Positions 21,239 to 34,215 of a DNA stretch of 64,000 nucleotides are shown one piece after another. Source of the stretch: Catonia carolina (lineage: Eukaryota; Arthropoda; Insecta; Hemiptera; Achilidae); the NCBI GenBank assembly GCA_035578175.1, contig JAQMRL010000021.1, positions 3,223,323-3,287,322 on the forward strand, read 5' to 3'. The notes under the pieces are model-generated. The model did not search any database. It saw nothing but the letters and a program-made list of their open reading frames with translations, and was not told the DNA's origin. Positions within the stretch are counted from its first letter, which is position 1; each line of letters begins with the position of its first letter. The translations under genes were made by a program, and so were the position numbers.

Positions 21239-22302
21239 CAGGTGATTCAAAACTATACGGCAATCTCTTGGGATCTCATTCTATAGCTAAAAATTAGAAA
21301 AAAAGTTCATTTAAACATATGCCTGAAAACGCTTAGTTAGCGAGTTACAGCTAGCGAAAATTTTCACCTAGAACTCTGTACCCTCGGTGAAGTAAGGCCG
21401 TATAAAAATGTTAAACGTATTTAAAAAGATACAAATACTATTGTTTCTTATGTTTTTTAATCTGAAAAAATGAATAAAATTGGTTCCAGAGCTGTAAATG
21501 CAATACTTTCACAGATATCTTACATAAAACACAAGAATTGGTGCAAAGAAATAACACATTCTTGTGTTTAACGTAAGATTACTTCCATAAATGGTAAATA
21601 AAGGTGTATTTTTTCTTAAATAAATTTGTAGAAAATTTTATTCTGAAAAAAACATGTGAATTACTCAGGAAAAAAATGAATAATAGATATTGAAATTTTG
21701 CTTTATTTAAAATCAAAACAGACGAATATTTTTCAATATGTAGGTTAGGAGTAACTGCTGATCAATCAGCTGTTACTCCCAACCTACATATTAGTTAATA
21801 TTTTATGCAGTTAAAAATGTGCGTCTGTTTTGATTTTAAATAAAGCAAAATTTCAACATCTATTATTCATTTTTTTCCTGAGTAATTCACATGAATCTTT
21901 TAAGAATTAAATTTTCTACAAATTTATTTAAGAAAAAATACACCTTTATTTACCATTTATGGAAGTAATCTTACGTTGAACACAAGAATTTGTTATTTCT
22001 TTGCACCAATTCTTGTGTTTTATGTAAGATATCTCTGAAAGTATTGGATTTACAGCTCTGGAACCAATTTTATTCAATTTTTCAGATTAAAAACATAAGA
22101 AACAATCGTATTTGTATCTTTGTAACGACGTTTAACATTTTTATACGGCCTTACTTCACCGAGGATGCAGAGTTCTAGATAAAATTTTTTGCAAGCCGTA
22201 ACTCGCTAAGCGTTTTCAGGCATATGTTTAAATGAACTTTTCTTTTTATTTTTAGCTATAGAATGAGATCCCAAGAGATTGCCGTTTAGTTTTGAATCAC
22301 TC
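21239..22302. mobile_element. Foldback element F1 (~1.06 kb inverted repeat)
   Basis: Almost the whole element is an inverted repeat with arms of about 500 bp. The ends CAGGTGATTCAAAACTA and TTTGAATCACTC lie next to TA. The centre is a perfect hairpin-like TGATCAATCAGCTGTTACTCC region near 21760. There is no coding. A second copy is at 49817-50872. The ends resemble those of the DD41D transposons (GGGTGATTCAAAA), suggesting cross-mobilisation by a Tc1/mariner-type transposase. Confidence 0.85.
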
Positions 22303-22304
22303 TA

Positions 22305-22318
22305 TATATAAAATTCGA

Positions 22319-22360
<42 letters not shown>

Positions 22361-22957
22361 CCTCTTTATCTCCTAAATTACTGAACCAATTTTCATGCAG
22401 TTTTTTTATGTTGTAACTATGATGCCGGTTAGCCCTAAAGGGTTGAAAATAATGTTTATGTCCTACATTTAGGCTTTTATGAGATTAGATAATCTTCTGC
22501 TTTTAAACCAGCTCATGTAATTCAAATAAAGATTTGTCATAAATAAAGTCATATGATTTCGCAAATAGTGACGTGGTGCTAAGGATCAGCTGGTGACAAC
22601 ATCACATGATAATTTTATTGTATTTTATTATGTAGATACGATTTTGCATTGTTGAGTATTTCATTAAAGTAAAGTTCTGTTTCTTTAATTTATTTTAATT
22701 TTGTTTTAATTGGTGAGTGATCAATTAATTGCTTTGATATTTTATTTTGACTTTTATTTTATTCAACGTAGATTAAGTTTTTGGTTTTGACAATTTCTTC
22801 TGTGGTGTTTTTTGTTTTTTTTTTCTATTTTCAATAATGTCATCAAAAATACATCACCAGGAAGAAAATCTTCAAAAGCAAAAAAACTACAAAAAGCAAG
22901 AACTGCTGAAACGGAGGAACACAATTTCTACTACATATTTAAAAAAAAGTGATTACA
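22305..22957. other. No gene; (TG)n tract
   Basis: A (TG)n microsatellite (about 22320-22361) is followed by TTCCTCTTTATCTCC and AT-rich sequence. A 61-residue open frame near 22837 is Lys/Gln-rich and unsupported. Confidence 0.5.
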
Positions 22958-23414
22958 CAATTTTACGTGAAAACAGCCTCACCAAGAGTTTCAGAAAACA
23001 TGGCGCCTACCCTATCTTGTAGGTAGAGCATAGAAAATTTAGTAAACGAGGTGATTTAAAAAAAATCGTATTACCAGTTTTTGAGAAAATCGCAAACAAG
23101 TGAAAAATTACACGAATAAACTACTACTTCCGGTTGACCGATTTTGATAAAAATGTTCGTGACGGGTCCGATAGTGGTGTCTACTGGTAGTTTCAAGTCC
23201 GTACGATGTTCCGTTCTAGAGATATTCTGTTCACACACGCACACACACGTACGCGCGCGCGCCCACACACACAAACCAAAATTGCTAAAAACATGTTTTT
23301 TCGGTTCAGGGGGTCTGAAAACGTGTAGATCCGGTGAAAACTCTATTTCGAAAAATCGACATGAAAACAATACTTTCCTTCCTATATATACATATAGGCA
23401 AGAGAAAGTAAAAA
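22958..23414 (-). mobile_element. GT element, copy 5 (truncated)
   Basis: Keeps the half with the GT/CA tract (short, CG-containing, about 23233-23275) and the terminal GGCAAGAGAAAGT. It is truncated at about 22958. Confidence 0.8.
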
Positions 23415-23891
23415 GTAATTCTATTTCGACTGTATAGGTACCGTTAATTTAATTAGTATATAACTTTTATGTGAAGATATTTGCTGCTGTAAATCAAACC
23501 CAGTACAACCGACTCTAAATATTTAAGTATGTCGATATTTTCCAAAGTGTCTAACAACTTAACTTACTCGAGGCATCTTTCTAAAATTCAATTGACACTA
23601 ATTTAGTTAACTCATAGCAAATAGTTGTAACTGTAACCCAATAAACAAACTTTGCGGTCTGTTCAGTTGATATCACTGACCGGTGATGTTTGATTAAATC
23701 TACTGCTTCAGGGAATACAACATTATCTAATATCAAATCATACAAATACACACAAACACGTACGCGCACACACATTCACCTACATACATAGAGTTCAAAA
23801 AGCTGTTAACTCTAAAAGATGATATGTAAAATGTTTTTTTTGCATTATATTATGAAAGTTGTACGTTAGTTTTTCACAAATTTATTTCATA
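23415..23891. other. No gene seen
   Basis: Unique sequence next to the Helitron. A 64-residue minus-strand ORF (23581-23775) has no recognisable content. Confidence 0.4.
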
Positions 23892-24591
23892 CTAGGTGAA
23901 CCTGTGCGGGAAAACCCGCACAAATGTGTAAATTTGTTTTTATAGAACTTCTCTGTAAACAAATTTTTTTTGTTTTATTGTACTACTGGTTCATTGAATC
24001 TTCTTCTGTCCTCATTCGGCTCATGATGGAACTTCATAAAAAAATTGTATAGTGCCAGGCGATTTCATTTCGTGCAATTGCCACTTCATATTTTACCATG
24101 TCACCCAGTTTCTTATAGCTTTGAGCATACGGATTGAAAGCAGTCATAACTGCTCCAATTGTTTCTAAAATCTCATTATTTAATTCCACATAAAAGCAAA
24201 ACCAAAATATAGCAGATCGAACTGTAGACAAATTTAAAACAACTACGTTGGAAATTCCAAAGCGATCTGACCGTGCACTGCCAATGCGTTGGTAGGCCTA
24301 TACATTAGTTCGTTGAACTTGCCCCCTCTCCAAACTGAAATAGCTGTGCGAGATGTGGGAGGGATAGATAGAGAAAGAGAGGCCTATACTTCAGTTCGTT
24401 GAACTTGCCCCTCACCAATCTATTTTAGACCTCCTATTTTACAGTCATTAATTGAAATATTTGATTTTGGATAGTTTTCTGCAAATCTACTCGAACAGAC
24501 GATTCATTTGAACACACTTTGGGGAAAATCGGTGAAGTTTCAGGTGGTTAAAATCGTGTTGAAAAAAAGCTGCTTGCTATTAATATATAGA
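23892..24591 (-). mobile_element. Helitron, 700 bp, with helicase-protein remnant
   Basis: On the minus strand the element starts TCTATATATTAATAGC and ends CTAG, followed by host T, after a hairpin TGTGCGGG-TTTT-CCCGCACA 10-14 nt upstream. The host junction is A|T with no target duplication. These are the defining Helitron features. Inside (24034-24231, minus) an ORF reads ELNNEILETIGAVMTAFNPY and AQSYKKLGDM. A shifted frame adds NEDRRRFNEP. These resemble the Rep-helicase protein just upstream of its replication domain (NPYxxxFK; RRYNxPT). It is an internally deleted copy of an autonomous element. Confidence 0.82.
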
Positions 24592-24729
24592 TAACAGCAA
24601 AAATATTTATTTGTTTTCAGTACAATATTTTAAATAAAATGGTTATTTAAAAACTTTTCGTTCTACTTATAACTGGTATAGCCTTATGGTAAAATTTGTG
24701 ATAGAAAGAAAAGAAGGAAGGAAAGAAGA

Positions 24730-25150
24730 AAAATTTGGTATGAAACACTCACACAACTTTCTCTTCCCAATGTAAGTAATAAAACATATAACCTACGTTT
24801 AATCATTAGTAAACAATATAAAATCATGAACATAATCTAATTTAATCATAAGTGAATGATGAAAAATGAAAATCAACCTGTGTAGAACTTAAAAATACGG
24901 AAAATCACTAATTGACGCTAGTCTCTGCAGGAAGAAATGCTTGAAATAAAAGTTATAGATTAATTTATTTGCTAAAACTTTGATGACATACTTACATTTT
25001 TGTCATAAAATGCATACTAAGTCTACAATCTTAAAAAAATCCCGTTTCATACCAATTGTAATGAGAAAATACAGTAAATCACTAATTGACAATAAACAAA
25101 GCACTCTAGAAAAATATTTTTGAAATAAAAGTTTTAGGTTTTTAAATTTG
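24730..25150 (-). mobile_element. GT element, copy 6 (diverged, partial)
   Basis: Recognised by TTTGGTATGAAACACTC, ACAACTTTCTCTTCCC and the following ~380 bp at lower similarity. It ends inside the element. It appears to be an older subfamily. Confidence 0.6.
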
Positions 25151-25261
25151 TGCTCAGATTATGAACCCCTTTCTGTAAAACATCTTCAGACTTTGCTATC
25201 ATATTAATGCTGGGGTCGAAAGGAGATACGAATAGATAACAATGAATGATTAAAAAATATC

Positions 25262-25345
25262 AGACCTGACAGGGATCGAACTCGGTACATCAAAAGACTG
25301 TACACAGCACCAAGAAAACCGTTCGAAGAACCGGGCATTTTAGCT
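25262..25345 (-). repeat. tRNA-like SINE head fragment
   Basis: On the minus strand it contains GAGTTCGATCCC, a B-box, with a tRNA-like upstream part. No tail is seen. It is not a functional tRNA: no cloverleaf could be drawn by eye. Confidence 0.35.
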
Positions 25346-25350
25346 AGTGT

Positions 25351-26308
25351 AAAAAATCTGGTGTGAAACACTTACACAACTTTCTCTTGCCAATGCAAAT
25401 AATTAACAATATAACCTAACATTAGTAATAAAATATTCGAAATAAATGAAAAACTAACCTTTAAAATTATAACCTTATTTTAATCATGAGTGAAAAACGC
25501 AAAATGAAAATCGACCTCAGAGTTTAGCTTAAAAATACGGAAAATCACTCTTTCACGCTACAGTAGGTTCTGTAGAGAAAAATAAAAAATAAATTAAAAG
25601 TTGTAGATCTTTTAATTTCCTATAAATTTTATTATATACACTTTTGTCGTTAAATGCATACTAAGGCCGAAATCTTAAAAAAAATCGATTTGTCACACGT
25701 TTTCGTGAGAAAAAAACAGAAAATCGCTAATTACCGCTAAACTAAGCGTTATACAAAAAAATGTTTCAAATAAAAGTTGTAGAATTTTAAATTCTCTACA
25801 TTTTTTATCATATAATGTTTTGTGCTTAAATGAATATTAAAGCCGTAATCTTAAAAATACAATTTCTTTACGTAAAAACAGCCTCACCGAGAATTTCACC
25901 AAACATGGCGCCTACCATATCTTGTAGAGCATTGAAAAATTAGTAAATAGGCGATTTTAATAAAAATCGTAAGACCAGTTTTTGAGAAAATTGCAAAAAT
26001 GTGAAAAATTATACGAATAAACTACTATTTTCGGTTGACCGATTTTGATGAAAATGTTCGTGTCGGGTCCGGTAGTGGTATGCAACTTAAGTTTTAAGTT
26101 TCAAGTTCGTACGATGTTCCGTTCTTGAGATATTATGTTCACATGCACACACACACAGACACACACACAGACCAATCGCTAAAAACATGTTTTTTTGGTT
26201 CAGGAGGTCTGAAAACGTGTAGATCCGGTGAAAACTCAATTTCGAAAAATCGACATGAAAACAATACTTTCCTTCCTATATATTGACAAAGGCAAGAGAA
26301 AGTAAAAA
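25351..26308 (-). mobile_element. GT element, copy 7 (full length)
   Basis: Full-length minus-strand copy, from TCTGGTGTGAAACAC to GGCAAGAGAAAGT. The CA tract is short (about 26145-26169). Confidence 0.85.
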
Positions 26309-26513
26309 AATTCGTGGATAAAATTCTTTCTTATTATTCAGTTTTGAATTGAATCCCATAAGGATTTATATGAAAGTATCTAACTGCATACATAATTTTA
26401 AAATCAAATTAACTTAATTGCCTACTTTATTTTTGTAGAATTGATTAAATTTACATTTTTAAAATAACCTTATAGTTGAGTAGTTGGTAACGACGGACGT
26501 TTACGAGTATATC

Positions 26514-26867
26514 TTTTTATTAGATAAAAAGGATTTGCATGTCAAGTAACAGAATATAAAGTAGCTTATTTTAATATAATGAAATGGGTAATGGTACCAT
26601 TTGGAAACTTACGAAAGTATGTAACATGAATAAATTGTATGGGAGGAAATTTAAATAGTACTATCTGTGATGAAGATTAAACGATCTATCTAATGTAATC
26701 GAAAATGTTTAATTTTATATGAAAGAATGCTTGTGGTTGTTACCTTTTTATTTAAATTACACCGTAATTTAAACATCTTCCCACATTTTAATTAATTATA
26801 CATACGAATACGGACAAGATAGGTCTATACCTTGGGTGTTTTCGTAATTAAAAACTCTCTCTCTAGT
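26514..26867 (+). repeat. Direct repeat A, upstream copy
   Basis: A ~355-bp unique sequence starting TTTTTATTAGATAAAAAGG and ending near AATTAAAAACTCTCTC. It is repeated almost exactly right after the GT element (27916-28161 plus 30844-30957). The two copies differ at only a few percent of positions. Confidence 0.9.
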
Positions 26868-26880
26868 AATACGTATATAT

Positions 26881-27915
<1,035 letters not shown>

Positions 27916-27919
<4 letters not shown>

Positions 27920-28161
27920 TATTAGATAAAAAGGATTTGCATGTCAAGTAACAGAATATAAAGTAACTTATTTTAATATAATGAAATGGGTAATGGTACC
28001 ATTTGGAAACTTACGAAAGTATGTAATATGAATAAATTGTATGGGAGGAAATTTAAATAGTGCTATCTGTGATGAAGATTAAACGATCTATCTAATGTAA
28101 TCGAAAATGTTTAATTTTATTTGAAAGAGTGCTTGTGGCTGTTACCTTTTTATTTAAATTA
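27916..28161 (+). repeat. Direct repeat A, downstream copy, first part
   Basis: Matches 26514-26760 to the base TTTAAATTA, where a Helitron is inserted. The remainder (30844-30957) resumes with CAC, the next bases in the upstream copy. Confidence 0.9.
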
Positions 28162-30843
28162 CTCGCCACTCCAGCGGCGCTTCGCGCCGCTTACGTGTCT
28201 CGACCTCAGAGGGGTAGGTGGATCAAAATTCATAAGTGAATCAGAACCATTTGCCACAAGGTGAAGTTCGGCCGCCAAAGGGGTTGGGTGGATCACAATA
28301 TTTTAAAATATGAAGATATGAAAGTTAATGTTTAAAGTTTCAAAATTTCAACTTTAAATGTTGTGGTATGAATGTATGTTACTTTGAGTTTTTCGTTTTC
28401 TCATGCGACCTATAAATTTTTGGGTTACCAAATTTTTATGTAATTTTCTTCACTAAATAACATGTCGTTAAAAAAAATATTTGTATTCCGAAAATTTTAA
28501 AATTTTTGTTGGGGTAGTAATCACCATAGGACCCCGCCTAAAATTTAATAAATTCTTCGTGACTCTAGGTGTGTGTGTAACGTTTTGTTAATAAACGTTT
28601 GCGAAAAACCATTGTGAAGGTGTAAAGAAAGAAAAGTGAAAGAAGGTGTAAAGAAAGGTGTAAAGAAAGAAAGCAAACTAGCCCTAAAAGCCGGAATGCT
28701 AGTATTTTGAGTTTTTTTAGCGAAGAGGTAGGTTAAGGAAAGCTTTAGTTACATGGCCTTAAAGTAGGCTACTTTGGGACAGGCACAAAAAAGATTCTAT
28801 ACAATTTTCCTCTACGAAGCACCATTCAGGAGGTAAAAAATACAACCCTCTAAACAACAAACAAACGGCCTAAATACAAACTAAAGAAATCTAAAAAACT
28901 AAAGAAAACTAAAGAATTTTGTATTCCTAAATACAAACGGCAAGGGGGTGGAACCTGAAAGTTTTCGCGTTATCAAATTTTTATTTAAATTTTAACGTCG
29001 AAAACATGCCGTTAAAATACATTTTGTATTCTAAAAATTTAGAAAATTCATAATTTTTGGATAGGGGTAGCAACCCCCATTGGATCGCTTTTTAAAATTT
29101 AAAAAATTACCTGTGATGCTATAAGTACCTGTGACGTTTTGCTAATAAAAATTTGCCTAAAACCCGTTTTGAAGGTGTAAAGATAGAAAAACTGAAAACG
29201 GTAAACCCCAAAAAACCAAAATTTGGTTTTTGTAGTTTATTCAGAAGACCGGTGGGTTAAGGGCAACTTTAGTTATACAATCTTGAAGTACCTTTTGTGG
29301 GGCACAAAACCGGTTCATGCATTTTGGCCCTATTATTCACTGTTAAGGAGGTAAGGAAATACAACCCCTACCGCAGGCTAGAGGGTGCTAATTTAAAATT
29401 TTCGGGTTATAAAATTTTTGTGTAATTTTTACACCAAACAACATGCCGTCAAAAGACTTTTTGTGTTCTAAAAATATAAACATTTCATATGTTTTGGATA
29501 AGGGTAGCGACCCCCGTAGGACCCCGATTTAAAATTTTAAAAATTACCCGTGACGCTTCGGGAACGTGTAACTGTTTAAAAATAAAAATTTGACGATATA
29601 ACCCATTTTGAAGATGCAAAGAAAGAAAAACATGCAAACGGCAAACCCCAAAATGCCGAAATTTTGTTTTTTAAGTTTTCACACCGAACCGGCAAGTTAA
29701 GGGCAACGATAACTATATGGTTTTAAAGTACTTTGCAACGGGCACAAAAAAGATTGTATACAATTTTTCGATACGATGCACTATTTAGGAGATAAAAAAA
29801 TACAACCCCTACCGCAGGCTAGAGGGTGCTAATTGAACATTTTCGGGTTATCAAATATTTGTGTAATTTTTAATGCCAAACATCATGCCGTTAACAAATT
29901 GTTTGTATTCTAAAAATTGAAAATTTTCATTATGTTTAGATAAGGGTAGCAACCCCCGTAGAATCCCGATCTAAAATTTGAAAAATTTTCCGTAATCGGG
30001 GGAGTACGTGTAATGTGTTCCTACCAAAAGTTTGCCAAAGAAACCCGTTTCGATGGTGTTACAAAAGAAAACTTAAAAATTGCAACCCCAAAAAAGGCGA
30101 AATTTTTTTTTTTGAGTTTTCTCACCGAACCGGCAAGTTGAGAACAACGAAAGCTATATGGTTTTGAAGTACATTAAAAGGGGTACAAAAAATATTCTAT
30201 GCAATTTATTTTTACGATGCACCGTTTAGAAGATAAAAAAATACAAACCCTACTGCAAAAAAGAGGGTGCAACTTTAAAATTTTCGGATTATCATTATTT
30301 TATATAGTTTTTAACGCCAAACAACATGCCGTCATCAAATTTTTTGTATTCTAAAAATTTAAAAATTTCATAATTTTTAAATAAGGGTACCAAACCCCGT
30401 AGGACCCCGATCTAAAATTTGAAAAGTCACCCGTGATTCCGGGAGTTAGTGTAATGCGGTCCTAATAAAAATTTGTCAATGAAACCCGTCTTCGTGGTGT
30501 TACGAAGAAAAACCTAAAAACTGCAACCCCGAAAAAGCCGAATTTTTTTTTTTTGAGTTTTTCCAGCGAACCGGCGGGTTAAGGGCAACTTTATATATAT
30601 GGTCTTAACGTACTTCGGGAGGGGAACAAAAACGGTCGCAGTGGCCTTTGCGCTACGAAACTTCGTTAAAAAGTTTGAAATATTCGGACGCATCCCCTGA
30701 GCTTTCGGGAAGATGTACCTTAAATTTGGCATTTTTCCCGGGGGTTTCAGCCGACGCCCGACAAGAAAGGTCCTCAGAGATTTTGCTTCTAGGGACCTCC
30801 AAATAGGCGAGTCATTAGTGGCTGGGGCTTTATATATTATAGA
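28162..30843 (-). mobile_element. Non-autonomous Helitron, 2.68 kb
   Basis: On the minus strand the element begins TCTATAATATATAAAG (ending at 30843) and ends with a perfect hairpin AGCGGCGC-GAA-GCGCCGCT followed by GGAGTGGCGAG (28162). The terminal CGAG is a variant of the usual CTRR. The paralogous empty site at 26514-26867 reads straight through with no target duplication. It has no Rep or helicase coding. Most of its interior is a tandem array. A 117-residue ORF at its 5' end has no recognised content. Confidence 0.82.
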
Positions 30844-30850
30844 CACTGTA
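28425..30850. repeat. Tandem repeat of ~440 bp, about five units, inside the Helitron
   Basis: The landmark AACATG(C/T)CGT recurs at about 28461, 29005, 29441, 29883 and 30324, giving spacings of 544, 436, 442 and 441 bp. Each unit also contains GGGTAGCAACCCC, CCCGTTTTGAAGGTG, AAAGATTCTATACAA and AAATACAACCCCTACC. The first unit has about 100 bp extra, made of AAAGAAAGGTGT duplications. Confidence 0.88.
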
Positions 30851-30957
30851 AATAAACATCTTCCCACATTTTAATTAATTATACATACGAATACAGATAA
30901 GATAGTAGGTCCTATACCTTGAGTGTTTTTGTAATTAAAATCTCTCCACTATTAATT
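30844..30957 (+). repeat. Direct repeat A, downstream copy, second part
   Basis: Continues the repeat after the Helitron, matching about 26761-26867 (AAACATCTTCCCACATTTT). Confidence 0.88.
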
Positions 30958-31076
30958 AATGACAACAAGTAAAACTTGTTATTTTAACATTTTTTTTATG
31001 ACGCTTAGTTTAACAGTAATAATTATCGTTAATTAGCAAGTGTTTTATTTGTGTATTGAGTGTATTTGAATAAACC

Positions 31077-31392
31077 CACCGGGTTGGTCTAGAGGTAAAG
31101 TCGTCGCCAAAATCAGCTGTTTAACAGCTGATTTTCGGAGACGAAGGTTCCTGGTTTAAATCCTAGTAAAGGTATTTATTTTTATACGGATTTGAATGCT
31201 AGGTAGTGGTTACCGGTGTACTTTGACGGTTGGGGTTCAATTAACCATACTCTCTCAGGAATGGTCGACCTGGGTCTTTACAAGACTACACAGTCTCATT
31301 TACACGTCATACACATCATCCTCATCTCATTGGGTCATGGGGTTGCTTATTGTTCTCAATTGAACAGATTGCAACGTACACATATTAGGAAT
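31077..31392 (+). repeat. SINE-T copy T1 (tRNA-derived)
   Basis: The head CCCACCGGGTTGGTCTAGAGG contains an A-box and GGTTCCTGGTTTAAATCC a B-box. The body has TACTTTGACGGTTGGGG and CTCATTGGGTCATGG, and ends in an A tail. Two other long copies occur at 43018 and 48586. The head contains the palindrome AATCAGCTG/CAGCTGATT. Confidence 0.8.
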
Positions 31393-31397
31393 AAAAA

Positions 31398-32352
31398 AAA
31401 ATCTGGTGTGAAACACTCACACAACTTTCTCTTGCCAATGCAAACCTAACATTATTAATAAAATATTAGAAATAAACAAAAACTAACCTCAAAAACATAA
31501 CCTTATTTTAATCATGAGTGAATGACGCAAAATGAAAATCGAAGTAAGTTTGGCTTAAAAATACGGAAAATCACACTTTCACGCTAAACTAGGCTCTGTA
31601 GAGAAAACTTTTCTAAATAAAAGTTGTAGATCTCTTAATTTTCTATAAATTTTATTATATACACTTTTGTCGTACAGTGCATACTAAGGCCGAAATCTTA
31701 AAAAAATCGATTTTTCACACGTTTTCGTGAGAAAAAAACAGAAAATCGCAAATTACCGCTAAACTAAGCATTATACAAAAAATTGTTTGAAATAAAAGTT
31801 GTAGAATTTTAAATTCTCTACAACTTTTATTATATAACGTTTTGCGCTAAAATGCATATTAAAGCCGTAATCTTAAAAAAACAACGTTTTTACGAGAAAA
31901 CACCCTCATCAAGAATTTCAGCACACATGACGCCTACCTTATCTTGTAAAGAAGAAAAAATTGAGTAAACCAGGCGATTTAAAAAAAAATCGTAGGACCA
32001 GTTTTTGAGAAAATCGCAAAAAAGTGAAAAATTACACGAATAAACTACTACTTCCGGTTGACCGATTTTAATGAAAATTTTCGTGTCGGGTTCGGTAGTG
32101 GCATGTAACTTAAGTTTCAAGTTTCAAGTTCGTACGATGTTTCGTTCTTGAGATATTCTGTTCACACACACACACGCACACACACACACACATACACACA
32201 GACACACACACAGACCAATCGCTAAAAACATGTTTGTGTGGGTTCAGGGGGTCTGAAAACGTATAGATCCGGTGAAAACTCGATTTCGAAAAATCGACAT
32301 GAAAACAATACTTTCCTTCCTATATATTCATATAGGCAAGAGAAAGTAAAAA
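31398..32352 (-). mobile_element. GT element, copy 9 (full length)
   Basis: Full-length minus-strand copy placed directly in the A tail of SINE-T copy T1. A 3' piece of the same SINE also appears just beyond its right end (32385-32455). Confidence 0.85.
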
Positions 32353-32384
32353 ATGAATTTGAATGTTGTATTTTTTTCAACTTT

Positions 32385-32455
32385 ACACATCTTTACACAT
32401 CATCCTCATCTCATTGGATCATGGGGTTGCTTGCTGTTCTTTAATTGAACAAATT
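32385..32455 (+). repeat. SINE-T 3' fragment
   Basis: CATCATCCTCATCTCATTGG and GGGGTTGCTTG match 31308-31370. It may be part of a duplication around GT copy 9 or an independent fragment. Confidence 0.6.
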
Positions 32456-32485
32456 CATTCACTCACTTTTCTTGTTAAGAAAAAC

Positions 32486-32672
32486 AAAACGGAGGTAGAT
32501 TTTATTTTAGCGTCATTCACTAATGATTAAAATTAGATTCCGTTTTTCATTTTACATTGTTTACTAATAAATAAATATTGGTTATATTTTTCATTATTTA
32601 CTTCGGCAAAATAAAGTCATGTGAGTGTTATACACAAGTTTTTTGGATATAAAGAAACTTTACTTGAAAAAT
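32486..32672 (+). repeat. Direct repeat C, upstream copy
   Basis: A 187-bp sequence (ACGGAGGTAGATTTTATTTT ... CTTTACTTGAAAAAT) repeated at 33651-33837 on the other side of GT copy 10. The repeat itself resembles a very diverged GT-element end. Confidence 0.88.
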
Positions 32673-33449
32673 ATGGTGTGAAACACTTACACAACTTTCT
32701 CTTGCCAGTGCAAATAATTAACAATAAACCTAACATTAGTAATAAATAAAACATTAGAAATAAACAAAAAACTAACCTCAATAAATATAACCTAATTTTA
32801 ATCATACTATATGAAAGACGCAAAATGAAAATCGATCTCAGTTTGCCTTAAAAATACGGAAAATCACTCTTTCACGCTAAACTAGGCTCTGTAGAGAAAA
32901 ATGCTCTAAGTAAAGTTGTAGATCTTTTAATTTTCTATAAATTTGATTATATACACTTTTATCATAAAATGCATACTAAGGCCGAAATCTTAAAAAGTCG
33001 ATTTTTCACACGTTTTCGTGAGAAAAAACAGAAAATCGCTAATTACCGCTAAACTAAGCGTTATACCAAAAAAAAAATGTTTGACATAAAAGTTGTAGGA
33101 TTTAAATTCTCTACAACTTTAATTATATAAAGTTTTGCGCTAAAATGCATATTAAAGTCGTAATCTTAAGAAAACTATGTTTTTACGTGAAAACAGCCTC
33201 ACCAAGAATTTCAGCAAATATTGCGCCTACCCTATATTGTCGAGCATAAAAAATTTAGTAAACCAGGCGATTTAAAAAACATCGTAGCAGTTTTTGAGAA
33301 AATCGCAAAAAAGTGAAAAATTACACGAATAAACTACTACTTCCGGTTGACCGATTTTCATGAAAATGTTCGTGTCGGGTCCTCTAGTGGTATGTAACTT
33401 AAGTTTCAAGTTTCAAGTTCGTTTAATGTTTTATTCTTAAGATATTCTG

Positions 33450-33518
<69 letters not shown>

Positions 33519-33654
33519 CAATCGCTAAAAACATGTTTTTTGGGTTCATGGGGTCTGAAAACGTGTAGATCCGGTGAAAATTCGATTTCGAAAAATCGAC
33601 ATGAAAACATTACTTTCCTTCCTATATATTCATATAGGCAAGAGAAAGTAAAAA
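32671..33654 (-). mobile_element. GT element, copy 10, flanked by direct repeats
   Basis: Full-length minus-strand copy with a pure CA tract (about 33452-33511). It occupies exactly the space between the two 187-bp direct repeats. Confidence 0.88.
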
Positions 33655-33837
33655 CGGAGGTAGAGTTTAATTTAGCGTCATTCACCTATGATTAAAATTA
33701 GATTCCGTTTTTAATTTTACATTGTTTACTAATAAATAAATATTGGTTATATTTTTCATTATTTACATAGGAAAAATAAAGTCATGTGAGTGTTATACAC
33801 AAGATTTTTAGATCTAAAGAAACTTTACTTGAAAAAT
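33651..33837 (+). repeat. Direct repeat C, downstream copy
   Basis: Second copy of the 187-bp repeat, with about 10 scattered differences from 32486-32672. Confidence 0.88.
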
Positions 33838-34075
33838 GAATTGTTTGTTTTTTCTGATATACTTACTTCAAAGTAATGTTTCAGTAACTTAGTTCTTCTT
33901 CTCACATGTTGCTTCAAGATTGAATTAACTAAAAAACTAACAAAAGGTTCTGACTACCTTATTTTTATAGAGCAACTCTTCAACAAGCGTTGTTTCTTTT
34001 CATGTTGTTAAAAATATGCTAGAGGTTTTTCGTAAAAATAATTTAAAGAAGAGATTATAATGAAAAATCATTTTT

Positions 34076-34215
34076 ACTTTCTTTTACCCTATATGAATAT
34101 TATAGGTGAGAAAAGTATTGTTTTCGTATAGATTTTTCGAAATCGAGTTTTCATTAGAGATATATGTTTTCAGCCCCCTGAACCCATAATCAGGTTTTAG
34201 CGTTTGTTGTGTGTC
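34076..34215 (+). mobile_element. GT element end fragment
   Basis: Matches the first ~140 bp of GT copy 1 (TTTTACTTTC ... CGAAATCGAGTTTTCA) with many changes, stopping before the GT tract. Confidence 0.65.

Noticed and set aside
23574..23775. Possible extra exon ending at a GTAAGT-like site near 23570 (minus strand)
   Set aside because: The 64-residue ORF stops before the putative donor, and no acceptor with matching phase was found. It also does not fit between exons 1 and 2, which already join in phase 0.
30514..30867. 117-residue minus-strand ORF at the Helitron 5' end
   Set aside because: Crosses the element border into flanking sequence and has no recognisable domain.
31890..32120. Recurring ORF with IFIKIGQPEVVVYS in GT elements
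   Set aside because: Same reasoning: a frame shared by copies of one non-coding repeat, with differing starts, ends and frameshifts between copies.
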